Shown: positions 33,466 to 45,739 of the stretch, in pieces | Numbering within the stretch: the stretch's first letter is position 1 | Layout: the number at the start of each line of letters is the position of its first letter | Assembly: GCA_022036555.1 (NCBI GenBank) | Contig: CM039141.1 | Coordinates: 11,831,430-11,895,429 of the forward strand | Length of the DNA: 64,000 nucleotides | Source of the DNA: Microstegium vimineum | Taxonomy: Eukaryota > Streptophyta > Magnoliopsida > Poales > Poaceae | Direction: 5' to 3' | Notes under the pieces: model-generated | The model's database searches: none | What the model was told of the DNA's origin: nothing | Seen by the model: the letters and a program-made list of their open reading frames with translations, nothing else | Translations under genes and position numbers: made by a program

Positions 33466-34202
33466 TCTTAAACGTTATTAGTGCATATGCTCCCCAAGTA
33501 GACCTTGATGAGTGTGCTAAGAGGTAATTTTGGGAGGATTTGGATGGCATAGTCAGGGCTATACCAAGTAGCGAGAAGCTCTTTATTGGAGGAGACCTTA
33601 ATGGCCATGTAGGAGCATCTAGTACAGGTTACGAGGCAGCACATGGAGGTTTTGGTTTCGAAAGAAGGAACCAGGAGGGAGAGGATATCCTAGACTTTGC
33701 TACGGCTTTTGATATGATGGTAGCAAACACTTTCTTCCAAAAGCGAGAGTCCCACTTAGTGACCTTTAGTAGTGACTTGTCCTGCAGTCAGATTGACTTT
33801 GTCCTTGCAAGAAGGAGAGATAAACGTGCTTGCGTGGATTGTAAGGTGATACCTGGGGAATGTGTGGTGTCTCAGCACAAGCTAGTGGTGGCTGACTTCC
33901 GCTTTCTGATGCAAACTTGTAGGGCTAAACAAGCCAAGATTGCAAGGACAAAGTGGTGGAATTTAGAAGGGGAGACATCAAAGGTCTTCAAGGCAAGAGT
34001 TATTGAAGAGGGCCCGTGGAAGGACGAAGGTGACGCCAACAATATGTGGGAGAAGATGGCGACATACGTTCGAAAGGTTGCTGCAGAGGTGCTAGGTGTG
34101 ACCAAAGGAAGTGGATGCGCTATGAAAGACACTTGGTGGTGGAATGAGGATGTTCAAAAGGCAATTAAGGAGAAGAAGGAAGGCTATAAGAGTTTGTTCT
34201 AG
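33466..34202 (+). pseudogene. RTE endonuclease C-terminal part
   Basis: Begins VISAYAPQVDLDECAKR, stops at TAA 33525-33527, and continues FWEDLDGIVRAIP, then FIGGDLNGHVGAS (the GDLN metal-binding motif of AP endonucleases), SQIDFVLARR and SQHKLVVADF (the catalytic SDH-like motif, here SQH). The N-terminal third of the domain is absent. A TAG at 34200-34202 separates it from the next frame. Confidence 0.85.
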
Positions 34203-36018
34203 GACCGGAGTGCAGATAACATAGAGAAGTATAAGGTGGCAAAGAAGGCTGCAAAACGAGCAGTGGCGGAGGCAAAGGGACGAGCTTATGAAGATTTGTA
34301 CAAGCGTCTTGATACGAAGGAAGGAGAAAAGGACATCTATAGGATGGCTAGGACTCGTGATAGGAAGACGAGGGACTTTACTCAAGTCAAGTGCATTAAG
34401 GATGAGAGGGAGCAACTCTTGGTGAAAGAGGATGAGATCAGACAAAGATGGCAAGAGTATTTTGATAAATTGTTCAATGGGGAGAACGAGAACTCCCCTA
34501 TTCAGTTGGACGACTCGTTTGATGACAACAATAGGCGCTTTGAGCGGAGGATTCAAGAATCGGAGGTCAGAGAAGCGTTGAAAAGGATGAAAGGGAGCAA
34601 AGCGATGGGCCCGGATGGTATCCCAATCAAGGTGTGGAGATGCCTTGGGGATATAGCTATAGTATGGCTAACCAAGATGTTTAATAATATCTTCCGATCG
34701 AACAAGATGCCTGAGGAGTGGAGAAGAAGCACTTTGGTACTAATCTACAAGAACAAGGGTGACATCCAGTGTTGTAATAACTATCGTGGGATTAAGTTGA
34801 TGAGCCACACTATGAAGCTATGGGAGAGAGTCATCGAGCACCGCCTGCGAAGAAGGACACGAGTATCTACCAACCAATTTGGTTTCATGCCTGGAAGGTC
34901 AACCACAGAAGCAATCTTCTTGTTAAGACAAGTTATGGAGCGATTTAGAGAGCAGAAGAAGGACCTACATATGGTTTTCATTAACTTGGAGAAGGCTTAT
35001 GACAAGATACCAAGAAATGTTATGTGGTGGGCTTTGGATAGACATAAAGTCCCAACAAAGTACGTAACCCTCATCAAGGACATGTACAACAATGTTGTGA
35101 CTAGCGTTCGAACCAATGATGGTAATACTGATTACTTTCCGATTAGAATTGGGCTTCATCAAGGGTCAGCCTTGAACCCGTATCTCTTTGCCTTGGTAAT
35201 GGACGAGATTACAAGGGACATTCAAGGGGACATCCCTTGGTGCATGCTCTTCGCCGATGATGTAGTGTTAGTTGATGGAAACTTGGCGGGAGTAAATAGA
35301 AAACTTGAGCTGTGGCGGCAGTCCCTTGAGTCTAAAGGTTTTAGACTAAGTCGGACTAAAACCGAGTATATGAAATGCGACTTTGGCACAACGGCTCAGG
35401 ATGAGGGAGATGGGAGTTTGGAAGGTCAAGTCGTGCCTAAAAAGGACACCTTCCGATATCTGGGATCGATGCTACAAAGGGATGGAGATATTGATGCAGA
35501 CTTTAGCCATAGAATCAAAGCAGGGTGGATTAAGTGGCGTCAAGCTTCTGGCATTCTATGTGACAAGAGGGTACCCCAAAAGCTAAAAGGCAAGTTCTAT
35601 AGGACAGCAATTAGACCTGCAATGTTGTATGGAGCCGAATGTTAGCCCACAAAGGCTCGACATGTTCAACAAATGAGTGTTGCAGAAATGCGCATGTTGC
35701 GTTGGATCTGTGGTCACACAAGAATGGACCGAGTTCGGAATGATGATATACGTGATCGCCTAGGGGTGGTACCAATTAAAGAAAAGCTTGTCTAACATCG
35801 GTTGAGATGGTTTAACCATGTCCAGAGGAGACCGCCAGATGCACCAGTGCGCTGTGGAGTCCCAAGCCAAGCTAATAATATAAGGAGAGGCAGAGGAAGA
35901 CCGAAGTTGACATGGGCGGAGGCGGTGAATAGGGATCTAAAAGCTTGGGATATATCTAGAGATCTATGTTTGGATAGGATTGCCTGGAAAGCAACTATTG
36001 AAGTGTCGAAACCATGAC
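34203..36018 (+). pseudogene. RTE reverse transcriptase and C-terminal region
   Basis: After a Lys-rich linker the RVT_1 domain runs from about SKAMGPDGIPIKVWR through STLVLIYKNKGD, NYRGIKLMSHTMKLWE, TNQFGFMPGRST and LEKAYDKIPR to the catalytic box MLFADDVVLV at about 35245. The frame is open from 34236 to a TAG at 35643. The C-terminal part (MRMLRWICGHTRMDRVRNDD, then GRGRPKLTWAEAV) goes on to about 36018 with one more stop at 35793. Confidence 0.9.
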
Positions 36019-36296
36019 TTGGGTATCTTATTGGGTTTCAACTCTAGCCTACCCCAATTTGTTTGGGACTATATGCCTTGTTGATGTTGATGTTGTTTCT
36101 CCTAATATATAAAAACTGGTGCCAGATTTGAGTGTATAAAATGGAAGGGATGCCTTGGTCGAGACGACGCTGAAATTCTAGAACCCCTACTTGCTGCCAC
36201 ACCACACCGCCATAAACCATAGCATCCTCAGCATGTACAACAGCCATGCAAGCTCGCCGGCCGGCAAAACCCTGCTGAAGCTAAACAAACACGTTC

Positions 36297-39200
36297 TCAC
36301 GAAGCCTGGGCGACCGGTGGCGGCGGCATGGCGGCGATCTCGACCAGGGTCTTGTGCAGCGCCTGCGGCTTGGAGAAGAAAGGTGCGTGGTCCGCCCCCT
36401 TCAGCCGCAGCACCTTCTCCGGTGGGTTGGCACCACACATGCTCTGCTGGAGAGGCAGAGGAATTGCGTTGTCCTCCGTGGTCTCCACGTAGAACCGCCG
36501 CACCGAGCCGTAGTTCTCGGCGGTGAGCACAAGCTTCTCCAGCACAGGGGCGAAGGGGATGGGCCTCATGGACACCAAGGCCAGCGACACGTCCTGCACA
36601 GGCACAAGGTTGGGGGTGTCACAACTTCAGAATTCAGAACTAGGATTCAGTGATGTGATTGGAGGTGATTGTCAGCAACAGTAACAGAGTACTCTAGTAG
36701 TACCTTGGAAGGGCTCTGGTTGAACAACAGGTCTCTTAGGGATGCCCTGTCGATGTTGATGGCGGTTGGAGGACGGTCCTTGCCGTTGGAGTAGACGAAT
36801 TCCTGCGCCTTTTGGAGAGTACCGTTTGTGTCCATCTGGAGCGAAAGGACGGCATCAGGATTCAGGACATAATCATAGGAAGACAATGCTAATTTTGATG
36901 TCAGACAAGGCAACATTGATTTTTTTTTCTTTTTTGAGTCGTTAATGTTAATTGCTCAATAAAATTAACTATGTGACAGGAGACCAACCTGCTGTTGGAA
37001 CATGTCAAGGGCACTATTTCCATTTGTCAGCATTGCTGCACAAAGGAAAACGGCCTTGGCAACTTTGGATGGGAACATCTCCATTGCGTAGGATACACAG
37101 GCACCACCAAGATCATGAGCGACCAAAATTACCTGCATAATGTTAGACAGAGGTATCCGATTGTTATATTTCTGGTAAGATAAGAAGTTATGTGCGAAAA
37201 AGAATCACACGAAGCAGGGGTCCTCACATAATTTTAAACACACCAGTACAAAAATCTCTTGAAAAGTTCCTCTGATGCTATCAAATATCAACTTTGGCAT
37301 TGCTAAAACTTACCTCAATTATGGGAAAATATTGAGATGATGCATTGTAGTGTACAGAAAATATTTCCAGGAATCGTTTTAAAGAGATACAGATCGACTT
37401 GACTGTCACACAACTACCTAAGTCACTGGTGCATACATAATAATAATGTCATCCTCAAGCATCAATTCAAATCATAACTAAAGTTAGGTGGTGCTTCGGT
37501 TCTGCACCATAATCTGGGACCACTACAGTCTGGGATTGAGAATTAGTTATGATGATTCCTGTTATGATTGTGATCTTTACAAAAAGAAAAAATCTACAGA
37601 GTTTAGCGCCTACAAAATTGATTCCACAGAATGTCAGGCATATTGTACCTTATCTATGGCTTTTCCTACTTCAGTATTTTTACATTGGGTGATTAAATGT
37701 AACACAATTAAAATCTTCCCAGTTACCACTCCAAAAGAGTAAAGTCCAACCCAAGTCCATTGACATTTAGGTTAAGCCATGTAATATAAACTTTTACCTG
37801 TTTTGCTAGTTGCGGTTCTGTGTGGCGCTCTGGGTGGTGTGGCACCTTGCCAACACCCCCTGGCTGTGTGTAACCTTTGACTCTACTCTCCTCTTAATGA
37901 AATACGGGTTTTACCCGCCCGCGAAAAAAAACATTTAGGTTAACACTTCACTCGCTGTTTTCATGCTGATGCCCTAGCTATTTTTACCTACAATGCGTGA
38001 AATGGAAGAAGATACCATTGGTAGTCTAAAAGATCCTAAAGTATGGCACTGTACCAAAATCCATGTGCCTGCAACTTACCATGCTTATGCAGAAATGCAG
38101 AGTACAATTTTTTGCAGGAACAAGTATTAGTTTGTCATTATAGAACTCTCAGCTAACGACAGTTTAGTCGCTATCATCCCAGTTTTTATTATAACATTGT
38201 TAAGGATTACAGTCAAAGCATGAAAGCGGGTAAATTAACAAATATCATGCACAGCGCCACAATAGTCAATGGAAACTACAATATCCCAAATGGAATGTAA
38301 CTTTCTAAATATTCTAAGTATAAATATGGAAAGAGAGCTAACCTTTTCAGAATCACCTAAGCCTTTAAGGTAAGATGTAAGTGGCTCAGCATACTCTGAA
38401 AGACTGCTAATCTTGTTTGTGTCGTAAGAATGAATCCCTGAGCCTGTTAAGTCGATGGCGTTAACTTTGAACCCACTATCTTCAAGAAGTGATATAGTCT
38501 TGTACCAACACCAAGCGCCGAATCCACCTCCATGAACAAGAACAATGATGTTGGTTTCCAAATCCTTAGTATTCAAATCCTGTTTGAGAAAGGAACCCGA
38601 AGTCAAATTGCGGTTATATAAACCCAGGAACGAGAGTTGTCAAACACTTTAACACTAGAATTCAAATGGGGAGGAAAATAGACAAAGACAGAAAGTGTTT
38701 GACAACTATCCTTAGACAAACATGCACACAATATACCTAGTCAAAAACATGGAGATGAATGTTTGCTGATACGCAAGAAAAGACAGAAATGTCATCTAAA
38801 TGTCAAATACCATGCTGATTCTGTTCAACTTTTCACGGTTTCCAACAAATTTAGCATACCACGTCTACATTCGGCAGCTGACAGATGGCTTTGAAAATGT
38901 CAAACACAAACCTCCCAATCCCAATCATCCTCGGTTTCATAGTGGCCACTATCCTCTTACCAGTCAACACCACTGTTAGTAGTCAGAAATGGCCGTATAT
39001 ATAATAAAATACTCAAGACAGATTAGTAGACACGCCGGCTGCCCATCCCATTCACAATCAGGGCAAACCTGGGAACAAACATTTCTTGCGTCGATACTGA
39101 AACAATTTGAAGTAAAAATATCCAGAGACCCCCCACCTCCATTGCACAAGTTGGGACCGCGACCTCCTCTGATCTCCTTTGTCCTTTCTCCAGAGCAACG

Positions 39201-40297
39201 AAAACACAAGCCAATATGATCCCACCAGAGCTAGAGACAGGAATCAATCAGTTTCTACAGCCTCTATGCATAAGAGCTTCTGAACAAAACCAATGTACTA
39301 TCAGTCAACAACCGAAGTTTCCCAGTTCCTCTAAATTTTCACCAAATCAGTGCTTGGTCCTTGTGAGATAACTACTATCAGTGCATCATCAACCACAGAT
39401 GTTAAAATCAGGTCTTAATTACTCTATGTTGATAACTACAGATGGAAGCAAGCACGTGCATTGCACCGGTTCGGATTTGCAGGCGTTCCGATTTGAACGG
39501 TCTCGCCCACATATGGGCTATGGCATATGTTAACCAGATTTCTCGGTCCCACTAGACAGCCACTAGAATTGCGTGCCTAGTTCTTACAAGAGTCAATTCC
39601 TAGAAACAAATGAAAGGAATCTAAATTCCATCCAAAGAAACGTAAGAAGATAGAACCGCGACAGCGAGAGAACCGAGCAGGGGATCCCACAGCCCCTGCT
39701 TTCCTTACATTCGACGCAATGACAAGCAATCGCGGTGGAAACTCGCAGAAAAGAAGGCATAATATAAAGTCAAACAAGACTGCAACAGACAGAATTCAAC
39801 GCGGCGCACGCGGCGGCACGCACACCAATGACCAACCGAACCAAGCAATGGGCGGACGACGGCCGAGAGGCCGAGATGGGCAAGCAAGCAAGCCATGGAG
39901 GAAGGAGTAGTATGGCATGGCAGGATTCTCTCACCTTGGCGAGGAGCTGCTGCGGCTGGAGCTCGGGGTCAGTGAGCGACCTGGGGCGCGTGCTGCAGCT
40001 CCGGGGCAGCGGCGGCGGGCCCTGGCTCTGCCGCTTGGCCGCGTACCGCACGGACGCGGACCGCTCGAACGCCCCCAGGCCACCGGCGGCGGCGCCCCTC
40101 TGCCCCAGCACGAGCGCGGCCGCCGCGGCCAGCGCCTCCTCGTCTATGGACACGGAGGCCTTGGCGGAGTCCCTCCCGCCGCCGCCGCCGCCGCTACGGC
40201 CGCGGGAAGATGTGGAGGAGCGCCGCTTCGTCTGCGGCGGCGGGGACCTGTTCCCCGACGGGCAGGGGTCGGAGAGGCAAGACATCAGCGAGCCCAT
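36297..40297 (-). CDS. MES11-like methylesterase, alpha/beta hydrolase
   Basis: Five exons with GT/AG borders, read on the minus strand: 40297-39935, 38579-38343, 37132-36989, 36835-36704, 36593-36297. All introns are phase 0 and the joined frame has 390 codons plus TGA. Exon 1 is a Ser/Arg/Gly-rich N-terminal extension (MGSLMSCLSDPCPSGNRS), as in MES11-type members for which a plastid location has been proposed. Exon 2 begins the hydrolase with VHGGGFGAWCWYK (His137-Gly138, oxyanion hole). Exon 3 has the nucleophile elbow AHDLGG with Asp207 where most MES enzymes have Ser. Exon 5 has Asp333 (TTEDNAIP) and His361 (KGADHAPFF), spaced 28 residues apart as in SABP2. MES proteins hydrolyse methyl esters of hormones such as salicylate or IAA; with Asp as nucleophile, activity is uncertain. 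This is the only intact gene in the window. Confidence 0.92.
37776..37930 (+). mobile_element. LINE tail inserted in intron 2, with 13-bp TSD
   Basis: A 155-bp 3' fragment ends CGGGTTTTACCCGCCCGCG followed by a run of A. The 13 bases ACATTTAGGTTAA occur immediately before (37763-37775) and after (37931-37943). A long exact TSD, an A tail and severe 5' truncation are the marks of target-primed LINE insertion. It lies antisense to the gene. Confidence 0.88.
38636..38706. repeat. 15-bp perfect inverted repeat in intron 1
   Basis: GTTGTCAAACACTTT at 38636-38650 is the exact reverse complement of 38692-38706, with a 41-base spacer. It may be a very small MITE-like hairpin or a transcript hairpin in the MES intron. 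Confidence 0.8.
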
Positions 40298-40460
40298 CAG
40301 GCCGAGCTGGGTAGATTCGGAGCAGGAAAAAAAATCGTTGCCTTAGCTGCTCTCCGGTGCTGCTGCTGCCGCGATTCAGGGGAGCTTGACGAGGAGGGGA
40401 AAGAAGAGGAAGCAAGGGGCAGGCAGCGGGCGCGGCAGAAATGGCAGGTAAAAGGATACG

Positions 40461-40472
40461 AAAATTTATACT
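40461..40472 (-). promoter_or_regulatory. probable TATA box of the MES11-like gene
   Basis: On the minus strand GTATAAATTTTCG at 40471-40459, about 170 bp before the ATG. The leader between is rich in CT and contains GGAAGAGG-type purine stretches, as in many grass 5' UTRs. Confidence 0.5.
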
Positions 40473-40499
40473 TCTTCTGGTACCACCACTTTTGCACAT

Positions 40500-41046
40500 A
40501 AGGACTCCTTGTTTAAGAAATTTTGTCTACGACTAGACTAGTATTATTGATGCTTGAAAGTGTCGTGTTCAGGTTCAATTTCAATCTATCGAAACTTGGT
40601 CGGGCACCATTTTCTTGACATTTTGTACTACGCAATTGACATTTGGAACCGCGAGTCATTATCCTCAGCCATACACTCCGAGTCTCCGTCCCAAAGTGTA
40701 GCTATAGGTATCCCGTTAAACTATTATTCTAAGTTTAACTAGCTTTTAGAAAATATTAGCAATATCTATATATCTAAATAAATTTATTGTACTTACAAAC
40801 AGATATAAAGATCTGTCCAATTATACCAGTTATATACTCTACTATAAATATTAGCTATTTTTATATTTAATTAATTTTAAAATTTTGACTTTTTAAGAAG
40901 CAAGAACAGCACTTACTTAGGATGATGGGACTAGTATATGACGGCTGATTTGATCTATTAGTGATAATAATTAGTATTTGAAATTAATACCAGTGAATTC
41001 AAAAAGACCTAGTAATGTATCAACTAACTATTATTAGGGAGCTGCT
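40500..41046. other. upstream flank with a degenerate MITE
   Basis: From about 40681 (TCTCCGTCCCAAAGTGTAGC) the sequence resembles the left end of a Stowaway-type MITE and goes on AT-rich to about 40900. The right end is too worn to place. Confidence 0.35.
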
Positions 41047-44000
41047 TGTGACGGAACCGCCCAAATTATAAGAGATCAAGTGTTAATGTAGCTGACTTAG
41101 CTACCATTTAAAACTCTTGAGCCCATATAATCCCGGTAGTCCGGAAATCTCGAAGGATTTGTTACATCAACTCAGGATCGCGTACATTCAGGGATACACA
41201 TTCGAACGAGCCACAAATCAAACAGAAATACTTAAAGTATGAAATAAAGTTATTACAACACTTTGTTCCAAATAAAAGTAGTACTTACGCCACCACACTT
41301 GCGGCAAAATAAAACATTGTTTGAAACTGAACTTGAAGTTTTAAAAGACAGGGGTGCCCACAACGTCAAGTCCGACAACAGCAAAAGGTGAGCTTGTAGA
41401 AAACCTTGCCCAAGGCCTACTCATCTTCTCCGTAGAAAGGATATAGACAGTGCTTACAATAGCCGATGTATACTTGGCCATCTGCAACAAACGGGATAAA
41501 CCCTGAATACGGGAATGTACTCAGCTAGACTTACCCGTCTAACTGAAAACAAGGACTCCAAGGATATGCATGGTTGTATCTGGGGTTGGGTAAGTCTTTA
41601 CTTTGCGGAAATGCTTAACTTACGGAGTTCACTTTACATATGCGGTGAGCAGTCATCTTTTATCCTACTAATTATTTCTAGGTTATTGCATCTACACTAG
41701 AGCACACACTTGATTCTACTCAAACAATAATAATAACATATATCCAGTTCCTTCATTAACATTTTAGTAGAACCATTAGGATGTCACATGGAGTTGTACC
41801 GTGGTGAAGCTCAGCATAATCCCCCACATCCAGTGGGGGCGGCAATTCGAATCGATATACACCAGCTGGTAAGATTACCTTTAACACACGCCCATGCTTT
41901 ACCCCGTCGGGTCAGCATTAGGTTACCGCTCAACAAAGTCCAGGTGGTAAACGACGCGGGCTCGTATTGGTCCACCCCAATTGTAGAAAATAGATGGCCA
42001 CCACGGGGCAGATCATGCCTACAGTCTAGAGGGGTGCTCACAGCAGAGCGAGCTCCGGCCCGGACAGTGCTTACTCGGCTTCGGGGTCGACACTCCCGAC
42101 GGCCCCTATGTGAAAGGGCGCATTCAAAGATGTAAGAGGGCCACCATCGTGTACAAACCTACACGATCCAACGGACGGACTGCCCCCAAGTCTTGACCAC
42201 TTGGTGCACTGGCCTTCCAGTTGACCGTATTTCATTACTACCACAGGTTCTTTCCACGATAGCGAATATAGCCAACCGTGATAGTATTACCCACAAGGGA
42301 TAATACAAAACATAAAAGAAAGGTAACCATTATTTCTAAGCATGCGAAGCGGTTGCTTTTACTTTATTATTAACAGGGTAACAAGGTAGGTACAACAAAG
42401 ATCAAGGAAGTTAAATGCATCAAGTTGGGATTCAAAACAACTCCTATCACCTAATGCATCACAGTATAAAATACTCAAATAGATTAAGTTGTAAAAACTG
42501 GGAGGCTTAAGAATGCTCCGGGGCTTGCCTTGAGAGAAGGTGGAGGGTTGGTGGTCAGGGCACTCAGGAAGGTTAGTGTCGAGCTCTTGGTACTCCTCGT
42601 ACAGCTCCTGTACTTCCTGGACTTCGGTCTCTGTGGGCTCCTGATGTTCCTCCACGGATCCTAAATGATTGCAATGCATAAATAAATAACTGAACGATGC
42701 AGGGATGATGCTTGAGCAGGATTTAACACACTCACAGAGATTCTAAGCATACACCCAAGAGAAACTACCACAAAGCTACTAAGGCTCGAGTTACTAGCGG
42801 GCAGGACAAAACAGGCTATAACTTAAACTGAACAGAACTAGCAACAAGATTCTACCAACTCTAGATAAAACAAACAAGCAAGACATACAACTGAAACAGA
42901 ATAGGAAATCATTTTCGGAACGGGCTCGAGGCACGTCGAGGCGACGGTCGAGCAAGACCCTCGATTGCTCGAGGATGACCCTCGATTACTCGAGGTCCAG
43001 CGACCATTGATCGAAAAACAGAGAACGGTTGATCGACGTTTTCTCGCCGATGGTGAAGTCTTCGGCGGTGGGATAGGCTGTGCTAGGCTCGGGATGACTT
43101 ACGCGCATCCACTGGTGGTGTTGGTTGAACAGGCGCGACCGTGAAGAGGGGTTGATGGTGTGCAGTGGTGGTGCAACACGGCGGTGTGATCATCGGCAAA
43201 ACGAAGCTCGGCGCTGTGGTGCGTGAGCATCGTGGTGAAGTGGCGAGTGCGGCTCGAGGGCTAACTGAGCCAGAGAGGCTCTGTGGAAACCTGTCCACGT
43301 GCAAGCTCCGCGGCGGCGGCAATGGCGCACGGCCAACGGTGCTGCGACGACACGGGTCGAACTGAAGCTAGGGGAACGGCGTTCTCACCTCGGTTAACTC
43401 CGGCGAAGCTTCCACGAAGATGGAGGCGTCGGAGGCGAGGCGGCGAACGCTGGTTGATCAATGCGGGTGGCGACTCGGAGTCGAAGAACGGTGAAGTCGT
43501 TCCGGCGACTGGAGTGCTTGTTTGGGGAAGACGAGGCGAGCAGCGTGGGTGCGGGGCAAAAGCGAAGGCTAGGACGAGAGGGATTGAGCAAAGGAACTCG
43601 GGTGGTGGTGGATTTGAAAAGGGCGTTTGCGGTGCTCGGAGCTCTCGGCTGGCGAGAACAGAGGCAATGCGAGCGATTGCGCGAGTGCGGACGAGTGCAA
43701 ACGAGTGCGGGAGGTGGAGGAGGTATAGGCGCTCCTCCTTGCTTGGTCATGGCCGACCGGCGCTGCAAGAGGGGACGTGACGCGATGTGCGGCGTGTGGT
43801 GGCAGCGACGCTGGCGTGCTTGCGGCGAGCGGCGCAGAGCGGGACTTGGTCGACGCGCCGTTAGCGCGGATTCGCGCTTGGCTGCGAAAGAGACAAGGGG
43901 GACTGATCGGACGCGGCACTGCGGCGACGTTATTGCGAAACGACGGCGCGGCGCGCGGCAGGGCGGCTGGCAGGTCTGCGGCGGCGAAGCAGAGCGTCAG

Positions 44001-44724
44001 CGGCGGAAAAGCGGAGCCGACTTGGTCCTAGCCCCGTTATCGTGGATTTGAGCGAGACGGGGCGATCGGCGACAGCGATGTCGGCGCAGGGCCGAAGCGG
44101 CGGCGATGGCGTGTTCCACTTCCGTGGTCAGGCATCGGCGGCCACGCGGCGGATGACTCCGACGTACGGCTCAGCTGCGGTCGGGGTGAGTGCGCGCGAG
44201 GCGTGCGCGACACGTGCGTGCGGTCGAGCGTGCGGGAGAGGGTCGATATCGAGGGTAGGGTCGATCGGCGGATCGAGCTTCCGACTCGGTCGAGCCTTCC
44301 GTGCGGGGTCGTTCGTTCCAAGCCTCGGTCCGTAAACTTCGAGGGGGTCGAAGCCGAGGGGTAGTGGTCGAGGGTAGGGCGTCGATCGACTGGCCGATCG
44401 GGCCTCGGGTTCGGTCGAGCCTCTGGCCTGGGGTCGTTCGCTCAGACCCGGTCCGTCATCGAGGGGTGGGGTCGAGGTCGAGGGGTGGCACTCGGCCTGT
44501 CTCGATTCTGATTTCCTTCTCCATTTTCTTTTATTTGATAAAACTAAGCAGGGTAACTAAACGGGGTTAAACTTAAGATTAAACACAAAACACCTATTCA
44601 ATTCTAGTTTCGAAGCATATAAACACACACATGAGATGATAGCATATGCAAACATGAATGCAATGATATGATGTGCTTAGTGGCTAATGATGATCCTAAT
44701 GCAAGCTTGACACAGGGTGTCACA
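41047..44724. mobile_element. solo LTR, 3.7 kb, gypsy type
   Basis: Begins TGTGACGGAACCGCCC and ends ACAGGGTGTCACA, giving inverted TGTGAC termini. The five flanking bases are CTGCT on both sides (41042-41046 and 44725-44729), a perfect duplication. There are no coding domains and no partner LTR. The second half (42.9-44.5 kb) is very GC-rich with TCGAGG-type low complexity. Read from the right it starts TGTGACACCCTGTGTCAAG, which looks more like the usual start of Tekay-like LTRs, so minus orientation is likely. Confidence 0.87.
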
Positions 44725-45497
44725 CTGCTAACTATTAATTCTACCAATTAAAATATCTTAAGTTTGACTAACTATAAAAAAAAATATTTATAGTATCAAA
44801 TAAGTATTATTGTATTCATCTTGAGATATACTTTTTATACTACTATACTTATTAATAGGCATTAATATTTATAGTTAAAATATTTGGTAAGTAATTAGAC
44901 AAGTAAAATTTTATTCTTCGTGGAGTAGTAGTTATCAGTAGATGTATATGTCAAAAGAGTTATATGTGCTTTATTTTTGCTAAAAAAAGGGGGAGCTCCA
45001 ATACTCTATGTGCTAGAAATTTTAGGCAACAAATCTTGTACAATCAACTGTTACAATAGAAAAGATAATGACCAGAGATAAATTATATTTTTCCTATAGT
45101 CAAACAATGACTAAAATACATGTGTTTGTTCGTCAACATACTTGAGCATTACTTTTTGATAAATAAATATTATTTTTTTTATAATAAATTAACATAAGCA
45201 TTCAGCATAACGTAAATTCAGTTAAACGAAGGCCTTATTCACTCTAGTGGAGATTGAAGAAGGATTGATGGGGATTACAAGAGATTGAAAGAAATAAAAT
45301 TCCATGAGTCAAAAGTCTGCTGCGCTGGTCCCGAAATGGCTCTGCTGCCCTGGTCTGAGAAATGTACGCTGGCATTTTTTTTTTCCCTGATTGAAGCGAG
45401 GGTGTCTCCCATTTCCATTACCATAGCAACGGAAATATACAACGTTTAGAGTTTGAGAAAAGCAACATAAAAGGTCATAAACCTGTCAGAACGAGAT
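44725..45497. other. AT-rich flank, MITE-like pieces, no gene
   Basis: 44740-44930 contains AGTTTGACTAACTATAAA and similar strings common in Stowaway MITEs, without definable ends. The rest has no feature I can support. Confidence 0.35.
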
Positions 45498-45500
45498 TAA

Positions 45501-45723
45501 GGACATGTTTAGTTAGGGGTCACTAAAGTTTAGTGACCCTAAAATATCAAATACTTTGACTAAAGTTTAGGGACCACTAAAGTTTAGTGACTTTTAGTCA
45601 TAAAAGAGTAGCTAAAAGAGACTAAAGTGTACATGAGACATGTGCTTTAGTGGGTTAGAACCAAACATAAGACCACTAAACTTTAGAGGTACTAAACTTT
45701 AGTGGGTTAAACCAAACAGACCC
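45501..45723. mobile_element. Tourist-like MITE with TAA target duplication
   Basis: 223 bp, left end GGACATGTTTAGTTAGGGG, right end reverse complemented GGGTCTGTTTGGTTTAACC. TAA flanks it at 45498-45500 and 45724-45726. The interior repeats ACTAAAGTTTAGTG-like palindromic blocks, which allow a long fold-back. Confidence 0.82.
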
Positions 45724-45739
45724 TAAACTAGCACCTTAT

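Larger units (their letters stand above)
33466..36096 (+). mobile_element. RTE-clade LINE, 5'-truncated
   Basis: Holds the C-terminal part of an AP-type endonuclease, a reverse transcriptase and the RTE 3' terminal region. The end reads CCCAATTTGTTTGGGACTAT and finishes in TTGATGTTGATGTTG (36080-36095). Plant RTE elements end in such a TTG-rich microsatellite in place of poly(A). The endonuclease start is missing. The end lies about 200 bp from the stop codon of the methylesterase gene. Confidence 0.9.

Noticed and set aside
39828..40501. Plus-strand ORFs of 172 and 194 codons over the first MES exon
   Set aside because: Antisense shadows of a GC-rich exon that splices in frame into a known family on the minus strand.
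43283..44051. Arg/Gly-rich ORFs in the GC-rich part of the 41-44.7 kb solo LTR
   Set aside because: Low-complexity LTR sequence, open on both strands, inside a defined solo LTR.
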